Below are positions 35,901 through 44,313 of a stretch of 64,000 nucleotides of DNA, in pieces. The position numbers and the translations under genes are program-made. Numbering within the stretch: the stretch's first letter is position 1; each line of letters begins with the position of its first letter. Location: NCBI RefSeq assembly GCF_029714365.1, contig NZ_CP121659.1:186001-250000 (forward strand). Direction: 5' to 3'. This DNA comes from Sinorhizobium terangae (GTDB lineage: Bacteria > Pseudomonadota > Alphaproteobacteria > Rhizobiales > Rhizobiaceae). The notes beneath the pieces are model-generated. The model had not been told where the DNA came from and made no database searches. It saw only the letters and a program-made list of their open reading frames with translations.

Positions 35901-38900
35901 AGCCCGAGATCCGCAAGGCATTTCTGCCAATGCGGTACAGCTGCAAGGTTGCCGATCGGGAACTCGGCCGTCTGGCTGCGGGCAAACCAGCCGTCGGAAA
36001 GGCCAAGAGCGAAGTCGCCGAAGATCGAGGGTGCGCTGACGGCCGCGGCAAGCGCGCCGCCTTCACGCAGCATCGAGCGCAATGCACTGCGCAGCGCGGT
36101 TTCATCCTCGATCAGCTGGTAGAGATTGTCCGAGGCGCTGACGGCGAGATCGAAGGGGACGATTGTCGCGAATTCGCTTTTCTTCAGAACACGCACATGC
36201 GCATCGTTCTCGAATGCAAGCTCAAGGTTGCGTTGCAAGTTGTCGCGCGGTTCGGCGACGATCAGGCTCGCGCCATGACGCGCCGCCAGGTCGGCGAGCC
36301 GACGCGTGAAACCCGTCGAAACGCTTCCGAATTCGACAATGCGCAAGGGGATACCGGCGGTTTGCGCAGCCAGTGCCCGTTCCGTCGCGCCGAATACCCG
36401 TTCCATGCGCTGCCGGCTCGCAACGGAATGCACGGCCTGGTGGTCGAGCGTTGCGTCGCTGATGAAGCCCGCGCTCGAGGCGTGCGTGTGGTCGCCTTCT
36501 GGTCCAGCAGCGAGAAGTGCGTCGAGCCGGCTCAAGGCCTCGGCGTAGGCATTGTTGATGAGTACGGCTTCGACCGCGCGATCGGGGCGCTCGCCATAGA
36601 GTTCGCCGAGGATTTCGGCCACGGTCGGAAGGCTGAACTCCCGCGCAACAGTCCAGACCCCGTTTTGATGTTCGCTGAGCCCGGCGTCCTCCAATACGTA
36701 GAGGCAGCTTGTCAGGAAACACTGGAAGGCGAAGTCGCCGGGCAGGGCATCGCCGCGGATCGTGGCGGCTCCCCTTGCAAGCTTCAGCCCGATTTCCTGG
36801 CAGGCACGGTAGATCGCCGCGTTGAACAGCAAGGTCGCGTTGTCCACGCTGTCGTCGCCATCGGCGGGCGTCGCCAGCAAGGACGGCATGGCTACGGCCG
36901 GATTGGCACCGGGAAGCGTCGTCTCGGACAGCACGGTCTCGTAATGGAAGGAAAGCCCATCCAGCGTCTTGTGCTTTCGCAAATAAGTGCGGCGGAAACG
37001 ACAATCGTCGAAATGCGCAATCGCTTCGCCCGACTTGTCGAAGAAATGGAACCTTGCCTTGATCGAATTGGCGCTGACGCGCTCGATCTCGATCGTGGCA
37101 CGGGCGATTGGCCGTCCAGCGTTGACGACATGCACGGAACCGAAGCGTACCGGAATATAAGGTGCGCCGCCCTTGTCGCCCGTAAAGCGGTCGAAGAGCG
37201 CAACGAGCCCGTGGAATGTGGCGTCGACGGAGATCGGATGAAGGGAATAGCTGACGAGCGGGTGCCCCGCCCCATTCGGCGCCTTCAGCTCGACGTCGAT
37301 GATCCGGTCGCCGTATGCGACCGCCCTTGAAAGCAGCTGGAAGCTCGGACCGTAGTCGAGACCGAATTGCTTCGCCGTCTCGTAGGCTTTCGACGGATCG
37401 ACGCTCGCCGTTTTCGCCAATTTGGCGAATGACGGGGAGGCGTTGTTCTTTCCGGGCACGGGCTTGCGGCTCCGCGCGACGGCGTGCACCGTCCAATCGT
37501 CCTCCGAGAGGCGCTCGCGCGAGCGGATCTCGATGTCACCGGTCTCGGGCGACAGGATGGTCGAGAGCTCCATGATGCGGCTGTCGTTGAGCTCCAGCGG
37601 GCGAACGATTTCCAGATTGGTGATCTCCACCTCGTCGCTGCCGTAATATTGCTGCGCGGCGGAAACCGCCACTTCGATGAAGCCGCTGCCCGGCAGAATC
37701 GGCTTGCCGTCGACGACATGCTCGGCAAGGTCCGGGAAGAGATGCGCATCGATGTGGTTTTTCCAGCTTCCGCTGTTCGGATCGCTGCGCCAGCCCGTCA
37801 GGCGATAAGGCCGGCCGGAGCGGCCGAAGAGGTCGGTGGAATCGGTCGTGGCCGCAGGCCGCAATTCTACCGGTTCGAAGGGCAGTGCCGGCAATTCGAC
37901 GAAAGCGTTGCGCTTGCCGTAGACGCGGGGCCGGTCGACCGCCGCGCCGTGCGCGACGGCGCGCGCCATCGATGCCGAAATCGGATCGTGACCGCTCTCG
38001 CCGACGTCGCGGAGCAATGTCGGAACGACCGCCGCCGGGAAGGCCGCCTGCTTGATCGTTTCCTTGACATAGGATGCCAGGATCGGGCGCGGGGAAATTT
38101 CGATGAAGAGCCGGCAGCCGAGTTCGAGTGCGGCCTCCGCAGCCGCCTGGAAGCGGACTGGTTCCCGGACGTTTTTCCACCAATAGTCCGGATCGAGCTC
38201 AGTTCCCTCGAGTGCGGCCCCGGTCACGGTCGAGAGAAAAGTCAGCTCTGTCCGCCTTGGGGCAATATCCGGAATATCGGAAAGGAAGGCCTGCTTTGCC
38301 TGGTCGATGACCGGATGGTGGAACGGGTAGTTGATGTCGAGAATCTGGACCGGGATCTTGGCCTTGCGGGCAGCGTCGCGGAAAGCGGAAATTTCGTTGG
38401 CCGGACCGGACATGGTGACCGAATTATGCGCGTTGACGGCTGCGACGCAGAGTTCGTTGAGACCGCGCGCCTCCGCGAATGCCCGGGCGGCTGCCTCGCC
38501 GAGCATCACCGCGGCCATCGTTCCCTGGCCCGCTAGCAGGTCCTGATGCAGCGAGCGCTTGGCCACGATCGACACGGCATCGACGAGCGACAGGGCGCCG
38601 GCCGCATAGGCAGCGGCAATCTCGCCGACCGAGTGGCCGAAGACCGCAGCAGGCTTGATGCCCATCGCGATCAGGGAGTCGGAGAGAGCAGCCTGGACAG
38701 CAAAAAGCAGCGGCTGCGCGATCTTCGTATCCGAGAGCTTCTTGTCGAGTTCCGGATCCATCAGAAGATCGGTCAGGAGGATGTCGGAATGGAACTTGAA
38801 GAGCGCGCTGACGGACGTGAAGGACTGGCGGAAGTGCAGGTTCTCGCGGAAGGCTTCGACGCCCATGCCGGCCCATTGAGAACCGTTGCCCGAGAAGACG

Positions 38901-40480
38901 AACGCGACTTTTGCATCCTTCACCGGCGCTTCGCCCACTTCGCCGATGTCGGAACCGGGCTTGTCCAGATGGCTGGCGATCGCCCGCACGATATCTTCGG
39001 GGTGATCGCTGCGCGCCGCGAAGCGATGGCGCATATGGGTGCGGTTGGCGCCGGAGGCGGCGATCATCGCGCGCGTCTCTTCCTTTGAGGCACTCGCAAA
39101 GCGCGCCTTGTACTCCTTCAGCAGGTTCTCAAGACTCGACGCCGTGTGGGCGCTGGCCATGAACACGTGACCAGCCGACGAAGGCGCGGCTTTCTCTTCC
39201 GGTGCCGTCTCCGGGTCGCTGATGACCACATGCGCGTTGGCGCCGCCGAAGCCGAAGGAGTTGATGCCGGCAAGCCGTGCACGCTTGCCCTTCAGCAATT
39301 CGATCGGGTTGGCGGTAACGCGAACGTTCAGTCCATCGAAATCGATGTGTTCGTTCGGCGTATCGAAGTGCAGCGACGCCGGCAGGTAGTTATGTTCAAG
39401 CGCCAGAACGGCCTTCATCATGCCGAACAGACCGGAGGCCGGCTCGGTGTGACCGATATTGGACTTGATGGAGCCGATCGGCACCGGCGCCCTGCGTTTG
39501 GCGCCAATGACGGTGCCGATGGACCATACTTCCGCCGGATCGCCCACTTTCGTGCCGGTACCATGGCCCTCGACGAAAGCGACCTGGTTCGCGTCGATGC
39601 CGTTGCCTTCGTAAATGGCTCTCAGCAAGTTGGCCTGTGCTTCGCGTGAGGGCAGTGAAATGCCGTTGGTCCGACCGGCCGAGTTGACACCGGTCGCCAC
39701 GATCCTGGCATAGCTGCGGTCGCGTTCGCGGCGCGCCCGGTCCGAGCGGCGCAGGATGAAGACGACGCCGCCTTCGGCGCGTACATATCCGGCGCCGTCG
39801 TTGTCATAGGCCCGGCAGAGGCCTTCCGGCGACAGCATCCGCGCTTGGGCGAAGCCGACGAAGGGAAGGGGATGGGCAAGAATATTGACGCCGCCGACGA
39901 TCGCGGTGTCGATCTCGCCGGCGTTGAGCGCCCGCATCGCCTGATCGAGAGCCACGAGCGAAGAGGAACAGGCGGTATCCACCGTCATGCTCGGCCCGCT
40001 CAACCCGAAGATGTGGGAAATGCGGTTTGAGACGATCGACAGCGTGTTACCGGTCATGAAATAGGGACCGGCGGCGGCCGGATCTTCGACGGTCAGGTTT
40101 GCGTGGTCGAGGCTCGACGCGCCGACATAGACGCCGACATTCTCGCCATGGAGGGACGCAATGGAAATATTGGCATCCTCAAGCGCGCGCCAGGCGAGTT
40201 GCAGCAGCACGCGCTGCTGCGGATCCATATACATGGCTTCCCGCTGGGACATGCCGAAGACAGCCGGATCGAAATCGTAGACTTGATCGAGCACGCCGGC
40301 CGCAAAAGAATAGGTCTTTCCTTGCACACCCATGACGGGATGCCAGAAGCGCGCCAAATCCCAGCGGTCAGAGGGAACGCTGGATACGGTGCATTTGCCC
40401 TGGCGAAGAATCCTAAACAGCGCCTCAGGCGATTTCGCTCCGGGGGCAAGGCATGCACGCCCTATGATTTCAACAGTCAT
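32936..40480 (-). CDS. rkpA: Multidomain fatty acid/polyketide synthase RkpA
   Basis: 2514 residues, one open frame. Domain order: ketosynthase (VDTACSSSL, Cys171; HGTGTK, His306; NIGHTEP, His344), acyltransferase (GHSVGE, Ser617), dehydratase (EHVVDGKPILPG, His921; VDATFHG, Asp1086), a degenerate methyltransferase-like region (about 1340-1560, VEFGSVSTGF in place of the SAM glycine loop), enoyl reductase (about 1750-2080, HGAAGGVGLAALQVAK), ketoreductase (about 2115-2330, VVGGIGGFGL), acyl carrier protein (GLDSLMAVE, Ser2439). No thioesterase, so release probably occurs through RkpG. All reducing domains are intact: it should make a saturated acyl chain for K-antigen production. S. meliloti rkpA was once described as several genes (rkpA-F), later joined; here it is clearly one. 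Confidence 0.96.
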   Translation of the reverse strand: MTVEIIGRACLAPGAKSPEALFRILRQGKCTVSSVPSDRWDLARFWHPVMGVQGKTYSFAAGVLDQVYDFDPAVFGMSQREAMYMDPQQRVLLQLAWRALEDANISIASLHGENVGVYVGASSLDHANLTVEDPAAAGPYFMTGNTLSIVSNRISHIFGLSGPSMTVDTACSSSLVALDQAMRALNAGEIDTAIVGGVNILAHPLPFVGFAQARMLSPEGLCRAYDNDGAGYVRAEGGVVFILRRSDRARRERDRSYARIVATGVNSAGRTNGISLPSREAQANLLRAIYEGNGIDANQVAFVEGHGTGTKVGDPAEVWSIGTVIGAKRRAPVPIGSIKSNIGHTEPASGLFGMMKAVLALEHNYLPASLHFDTPNEHIDFDGLNVRVTANPIELLKGKRARLAGINSFGFGGANAHVVISDPETAPEEKAAPSSAGHVFMASAHTASSLENLLKEYKARFASASKEETRAMIAASGANRTHMRHRFAARSDHPEDIVRAIASHLDKPGSDIGEVGEAPVKDAKVAFVFSGNGSQWAGMGVEAFRENLHFRQSFTSVSALFKFHSDILLTDLLMDPELDKKLSDTKIAQPLLFAVQAALSDSLIAMGIKPAAVFGHSVGEIAAAYAAGALSLVDAVSIVAKRSLHQDLLAGQGTMAAVMLGEAAARAFAEARGLNELCVAAVNAHNSVTMSGPANEISAFRDAARKAKIPVQILDINYPFHHPVIDQAKQAFLSDIPDIAPRRTELTFLSTVTGAALEGTELDPDYWWKNVREPVRFQAAAEAALELGCRLFIEISPRPILASYVKETIKQAAFPAAVVPTLLRDVGESGHDPISASMARAVAHGAAVDRPRVYGKRNAFVELPALPFEPVELRPAATTDSTDLFGRSGRPYRLTGWRSDPNSGSWKNHIDAHLFPDLAEHVVDGKPILPGSGFIEVAVSAAQQYYGSDEVEITNLEIVRPLELNDSRIMELSTILSPETGDIEIRSRERLSEDDWTVHAVARSRKPVPGKNNASPSFAKLAKTASVDPSKAYETAKQFGLDYGPSFQLLSRAVAYGDRIIDVELKAPNGAGHPLVSYSLHPISVDATFHGLVALFDRFTGDKGGAPYIPVRFGSVHVVNAGRPIARATIEIERVSANSIKARFHFFDKSGEAIAHFDDCRFRRTYLRKHKTLDGLSFHYETVLSETTLPGANPAVAMPSLLATPADGDDSVDNATLLFNAAIYRACQEIGLKLARGAATIRGDALPGDFAFQCFLTSCLYVLEDAGLSEHQNGVWTVAREFSLPTVAEILGELYGERPDRAVEAVLINNAYAEALSRLDALLAAGPEGDHTHASSAGFISDATLDHQAVHSVASRQRMERVFGATERALAAQTAGIPLRIVEFGSVSTGFTRRLADLAARHGASLIVAEPRDNLQRNLELAFENDAHVRVLKKSEFATIVPFDLAVSASDNLYQLIEDETALRSALRSMLREGGALAAAVSAPSIFGDFALGLSDGWFARSQTAEFPIGNLAAVPHWQKCLADLGLRDIDIADHECAHGNIILIEARGAAATTASGEAVQANKTVAASYLVIQVDGASPDAASMPSDAVPVSLVGDMAADVGTLQTALGALGENPVRAVLVSPATRHASDTDSASLQAHVLALSAFAEALRQRVGDADLSGDDRPRLVIVAPGGAPVASRADGVASSSGVNSGLWAFARVLQNEYEFLDVHSLDLDGHDDARQEDSIASALSLLTVSGSNREWLLNKATGLLSEIRAVPGPAVRTEGKTSAFAAATIRQRVSSQVASIAWEEADVPQAGLGEIVVAVAATGLNFRDVMWAMGLLPEEALEDGFAGATIGMELSGHVVAVGKGVDDLAVGDAVMAIASSAFSTHVVVSRAGVAKLPQTISPVAAATVPVAFLTAYYAMVELGRIQAGETILIHGAAGGVGLAALQVAKLKGAKVIATAGTREKRRFLAMLGADHVFDSRSLGFVNDVRAVTGGEGVDLVLNSLFAEAMEQSLALVKPFGRFLELGKRDYYADSKIGLRPFRRNVSYFGIDADQLLVNAPALTKRIFMEIGVLFEEGKLTPLPYRAFDFDEIGNAFRLMQNAGHIGKIVVLPPVAGKHEIAAKPHKGVKVDPDGVHLVVGGIGGFGLAAANWLVEKGARRIALCSRRGQADAETSAMLARWNKAGVSASLHACDITDATAVDGLLATLRAEAPLRSIVHAAMVLDDALISNLNRERNRPVIDTKAKGAAVLDQLTRGDELDNFILFSSATTLVGNPGQANYVAANGYLEGLARARRAEGLAGLAVGFGAIADAGYLVQNTDVNDLLAKRIGKTALKAQVALDMVESHIASDPGTVDVAVVMISEIDWTAARNLPVARNALFEVILRSADQHSSGAEGTQMDLVAMIEGKSPQEAEDILFDLVAGEIAAILRVSKDTVTRGKILKEIGLDSLMAVELGMSFQQNTGFDMPLSGVADNATVGDVARKLYEKVSKRDQGEDGEAADDRLVTELAQRHAGADREKALSQ

Positions 40481-40893
40481 GTATGATCGAACGCTCTAAA
40501 CTGCCGTTAAAATTGTCCTAGCCAATCGCCGTGCCAAACGTAAATTGCAATTGGTGAGATTACCGATTTGTTATTTTCCCCGATTTTATTCGTCCAGCCG
40601 TCCCCGCTGTATTAGTGAGCTTTTAACTCAAAGTACCTAGCTTTCAACCCCAAAGGCTTAGATACACAGGTCGCAAGACCCCATCCAGACAATTACGGCG
40701 ACGGATCGTAAACAATGTCGAGGAGGTATGACCGGAAAGGCGCAGTTCCGAATATTTTGGTTGCCCGGCGGTGAGGTGGCTTGTTGTGGAACGGCGATTG
40801 TGCTTTGCAGTGACCGGCGGATTCCCTGCCGGGGAAACATACGGCGCAGATCTGTAAGCAGAGTCATCGCTGTGCCGAAGACGGAGTATCGTA
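40481..40893. other. Divergent control region between rkpA and rkpU
   Basis: 413 bases with no convincing gene. It is AT-rich near rkpA (40560-40600) and must contain both divergent promoters. The start of rkpU has ACGGAG before it. I found no clear operator palindrome. Short frames here have no ribosome site. Confidence 0.55.
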
Positions 40894-42081
40894 GTGAAAA
40901 GAGTGACTGCCCTTCTGCTTTGCACCGCGCTTGCGGGATGTCAGGCCGTGCCGGGAGAAGGCCCTCTCACAACCGATATCGTCGCGGACGCTGGCCAGTC
41001 CGGTGCGCAGATCGGCAGAAAGAATGCGACCGTCTTTGATATCGTCGACGTCGATGGCCAATCGGCACGGTTGGTTTCGGACTATGTTTCAACGACGCTC
41101 AGCCGGCGCTTCGGCATTGGCGGCGGCGTCGGTCAGGTCGTCATCGGCGTTGGCGACCAGCTGAAAATTTCGATCTTCGAGGCCGGCAGCGACGGTCTGT
41201 TTTCCACAACGGAATCAAAACAGACCAACATCGATCTGGTCGTCCAGCCCGATGGTAAGGCGGCCATTCCCTACGTCGGTTCGGTCCGCTTTGCCGGCCT
41301 GACGCTGGAACAGGCGCGCCAGGCAATTCTCGAAGCGCTGAAGCAGAAGGCCGTGGAGCCCGATGTCATCGTGACGAGCACGTCCACGGCATCGCGCATC
41401 GTCACGGTCTCCGGTGCCGTCGGCCGTCCGTCGGTCGTGCCGTTGAACCTCGTCAGCGAGTCGATCAACGAAGTCATCGCCAAGGCCGGCGGTCCGTCGG
41501 CGCAGCCTTACGAGACCTACGTCACGCTCGTGCGCGGCAAGAAGACCGGCACGGTCCTGCTGAAATCGATCATCGAAAACCCGTCGGAAAATATTCACGT
41601 CAAGCCGGGCGACCAGGTCTTCGTGACCCGCGATCCGCGCACGTTCACGATTCTTGGCCAGGTCAGGGCGAACCAGCGCGTCGAGTTCGGCGCCAATGAC
41701 CTGAACCTGCTCGAAGCCGTGGCGCTCGCGGGCGGCGGCTCGGACCGGACGGTCGATGCCAAGGGCTATTTCGTCTTCCGTTACGAAGAGCCGGATATCG
41801 TCATGAGCCTGCTCGGGCGGGAGCGGTTCAACACGATGCTGAGCAAGGGCATGAAGCCCGACAGCGTCGGGCGCTATCCGATCGTCTATCGCTTCAACAT
41901 GACCAATCCGGATAGCCTGATCGTCGGCCAGACCTTCCCGATCAAGAATCGCGACGTGATCTATGCATCGCGTCATCCTTCCGTCGACATTTCGAAATTC
42001 CTCGACTTCGTGGCGCGGCCGATCGGTATTGCGAATACGGGCGTCAACATCGCGGACAACCTGGACAATCTGCAGAACTAA
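40894..42081 (+). CDS. rkpU: Polysaccharide export lipoprotein RkpU (Wza/KpsD-like)
   Basis: 395 residues. The start is GTG at 40894 with ACGGAG upstream. MKRVTALLLCTALAGCQ ends in a lipobox (ALAGC, Cys16). Poly-export domain: IGVGDQLKISIFEAG and LVVQPDGKAAIPYVGSVRFA, followed by SLBB-like repeats (VTVSGAVGRPSVVPLN; FTILGQVRANQRVEFG). It should form the outer-membrane capsule export channel or its periplasmic part. Divergent from rkpA, the arrangement reported for rkpU in S. fredii. No Wzc-type kinase or ABC exporter is adjacent. Confidence 0.88.
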   Translation: MKRVTALLLCTALAGCQAVPGEGPLTTDIVADAGQSGAQIGRKNATVFDIVDVDGQSARLVSDYVSTTLSRRFGIGGGVGQVVIGVGDQLKISIFEAGSDGLFSTTESKQTNIDLVVQPDGKAAIPYVGSVRFAGLTLEQARQAILEALKQKAVEPDVIVTSTSTASRIVTVSGAVGRPSVVPLNLVSESINEVIAKAGGPSAQPYETYVTLVRGKKTGTVLLKSIIENPSENIHVKPGDQVFVTRDPRTFTILGQVRANQRVEFGANDLNLLEAVALAGGGSDRTVDAKGYFVFRYEEPDIVMSLLGRERFNTMLSKGMKPDSVGRYPIVYRFNMTNPDSLIVGQTFPIKNRDVIYASRHPSVDISKFLDFVARPIGIANTGVNIADNLDNLQN

Positions 42082-42197
42082 TGGAGCTCGGCGGCCAGCG
42101 AACCTGCTTGCTGCCAAGCAAATTCTGTGATTGATCTTCGGGCTAAATCGATTTTGTTGATGGCCGGCACGGTCCGGCCGGATCGCGAGGTGGGCCC

Positions 42198-42797
42198 ATG
42201 GCTGAGGAAGCCTTGATCGTCATCGATGTACAGAACGATTTCTGCCCCGGCGGCGCCCTTGCCGTTGCCGGCGGCGATGAAGTCGTGCCCGTCGTCAATC
42301 GCCTCATCCAGCTGTCGCCCCATGTCATCCTCACGCAGGACTGGCACCCGGCCGGCCATTCCAGCTTCGCATCGACCCATCCCGGCGAGGTGCCCTTTGC
42401 CACGATCACCATGCCTTATGGCGAGCAGACGCTCTGGCCCGATCACTGTGTTCAGGGCAGCCCGGGCGCCGATTTTCATCCCGGTCTTGAATGGACGACG
42501 GCGGAACTGGTGGTGCGCAAGGGCTTCCGTACTGAGATTGACAGCTATTCCGCCTTTTTCGAGAACGACCACCGGACCCCCACCGGCCTGGCCGGCTACC
42601 TGCGTGAGCGTGGCATCTCCAAGGTCAAGCTCTGCGGTCTTGCGACCGATTTCTGCGTCGCCTTCTCGGCGCTCGATGCGGTCGCCCAGGGCTTTTCCAC
42701 CTCCGTTGTGCTCGGCGCCTGCCGTGGCATCGATCTGAACGGATCTCTCGCGGCGATGACGCAGCGCATGCGCGATGCGGGCGTTACGCTGGTCTAG
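42198..42797 (+). CDS. pncA: Nicotinamidase
   Basis: 199 residues of the cysteine hydrolase family. The catalytic triad is visible as Asp10 (VIDVQNDF), Lys108 (VVRKGF) and Cys153 (GLATDFCVAFSA); metal ligands are Asp48 and His50 (TQDWHP) and His83 (WPDHCVQG). It turns nicotinamide into nicotinate for NAD salvage. It is 88 bases upstream of pncB, the next step, and probably co-transcribed. Confidence 0.96.
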   Translation: MAEEALIVIDVQNDFCPGGALAVAGGDEVVPVVNRLIQLSPHVILTQDWHPAGHSSFASTHPGEVPFATITMPYGEQTLWPDHCVQGSPGADFHPGLEWTTAELVVRKGFRTEIDSYSAFFENDHRTPTGLAGYLRERGISKVKLCGLATDFCVAFSALDAVAQGFSTSVVLGACRGIDLNGSLAAMTQRMRDAGVTLV

Positions 42798-42885
42798 CCG
42801 CACACTGGAGCGGGACCGCTCGAAAGAACGAAATCGATCAGGCTCGGCCGAGTGCCAGGATGATCCAGAAGGAGCGTAGTCGCAG

Positions 42886-44190
42886 ATGCCAAAGACCGAT
42901 ATCGCACGGCGGGTCTATAACCATACCTGGAAGCTCGATCCGATCATTCGCAGTCTTTTGGATACGGATTTCTACAAGCTCCTGATGCTGCAGATGATCT
43001 GGAAGCTCCATCCGGATGTCGAAGCAACCTTTTCACTGATCAACCGCACCAAGACCGTGCGCCTCGCCGAGGAAATCGACGAACAGGAACTGCGCGACCA
43101 GCTCGACCACGCGCGGACACTGCGTTTCAGCAAGAAGGAGATGATCTGGCTCGCCGGTAACACGTTTTACGGCCGCAAGCAGATCTTCTCGCCGGAATTC
43201 CTCGCCTGGCTCGCCAAGTTCCAGCTACCCGAATACGAGTTGTCGCGCCGCGACGGCCAGTTCGAACTGATCTTTCGCGGCCGCTGGGTCGAAACGACGA
43301 TGTGGGAGATCCCGGCGCTGGCGATCATCAACGAGCTGCGCTCGCGCGCCGCGATGAAAGGCCTGGGGCCCTTCACGCTTGACGTGCTCTATGCGCGCGC
43401 CAAGGCCAAGATGTGGTCGAAGGTCGAGCAGCTGCGACAATATCCCGACCTGCGGATTTCCGATTTCGGCACGCGCCGCCGGCACAGCTTTCTTTGGCAG
43501 CGGTGGTGCGTCGAGGCATTGAAGGAAGGGATCGGCGGCTCGTTTTCCGGCTCCAGCAACGTGCTGCTTGCCATGGACACCGATCTCGAGGCGCTCGGCA
43601 CCAATGCGCACGAACTGCCGATGGTGGCGGCGGCGCTCGCACGCAACGACAAGGAGCTTGCCGCGGCGCCCTACAAGGTTCTGCAGGACTGGAACCAGCT
43701 CTATGGCGGCAATTTGCTGATCGTCCTGCCCGACTCCTTCGGGACTGCAGCCTTCCTGCGCGACGCACCGGATTGGGTGGCGGACTGGACCGGCTTTCGA
43801 CCGGACAGCGCCCCGCCGATCGAAGGCGGCGAGAAGATCATCGCCTGGTGGAAGAAGATGGGTCGCGACCCGCGAGAAAAGCTGCTGATCTTTTCCGACG
43901 GGCTCGACGTCGACACGATCATCAAGACCTATCGCCATTTCGAGGGCCGCGTGCGCATGAGTTTCGGCTGGGGAACCAACCTTACCAACGATTTCGCCGG
44001 CTGCGCGCCGACCGAAATCAGCGGCCTCAACCCGATATCGATCGTCTGCAAGGTGAGCGAAGCCAATGGTCGGCCCGCGGTCAAGCTTTCGGACAACCCG
44101 CGCAAGGCGACAGGAGACCCCAAGGAAGTGCAGCGCTATCTGAAGTTCTTCGGAACCGAGGATTTCGTCGAGCAGACTGTCAGGGTCTAA
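42886..44190 (+). CDS. pncB: Nicotinate phosphoribosyltransferase
   Basis: 434 residues, the usual length. [18 protein letters not shown] at the N-terminus, the central [14 protein letters not shown] with the His autophosphorylated in the family, [13 protein letters not shown], and the phosphate site [11 protein letters not shown] and [11 protein letters not shown]. It makes nicotinate mononucleotide from nicotinate and PRPP with ATP. Partner of pncA; it converges on the chemoreceptor gene. Confidence 0.96.
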   Translation: MPKTDIARRVYNHTWKLDPIIRSLLDTDFYKLLMLQMIWKLHPDVEATFSLINRTKTVRLAEEIDEQELRDQLDHARTLRFSKKEMIWLAGNTFYGRKQIFSPEFLAWLAKFQLPEYELSRRDGQFELIFRGRWVETTMWEIPALAIINELRSRAAMKGLGPFTLDVLYARAKAKMWSKVEQLRQYPDLRISDFGTRRRHSFLWQRWCVEALKEGIGGSFSGSSNVLLAMDTDLEALGTNAHELPMVAAALARNDKELAAAPYKVLQDWNQLYGGNLLIVLPDSFGTAAFLRDAPDWVADWTGFRPDSAPPIEGGEKIIAWWKKMGRDPREKLLIFSDGLDVDTIIKTYRHFEGRVRMSFGWGTNLTNDFAGCAPTEISGLNPISIVCKVSEANGRPAVKLSDNPRKATGDPKEVQRYLKFFGTEDFVEQTVRV

Positions 44191-44199
44191 TTGGTCCCC

Positions 44200-44227
44200 A
44201 AAAAAGAAACCGGCAAGCGCCGGTTTC
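44200..44227 (-). terminator. Rho-independent terminator of the chemoreceptor gene
   Basis: A 9-bp perfect stem GAAACCGGC/GCCGGTTTC with a 4-base loop. On the minus strand it is followed by six T residues, so it acts after the chemoreceptor gene (stop at 44314). On the plus strand it lies 15 bases after pncB and could slow polymerase there too, but without a T-tract. Confidence 0.85.
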
Positions 44228-44313
44228 AAGAAGGGATTGCGATTGTCCATCATCGCATTATCAGATTTAGCAATAGAATCTTAAGCTTGCGTTAAGGTCG
44301 CCGTGGCCGGCGA

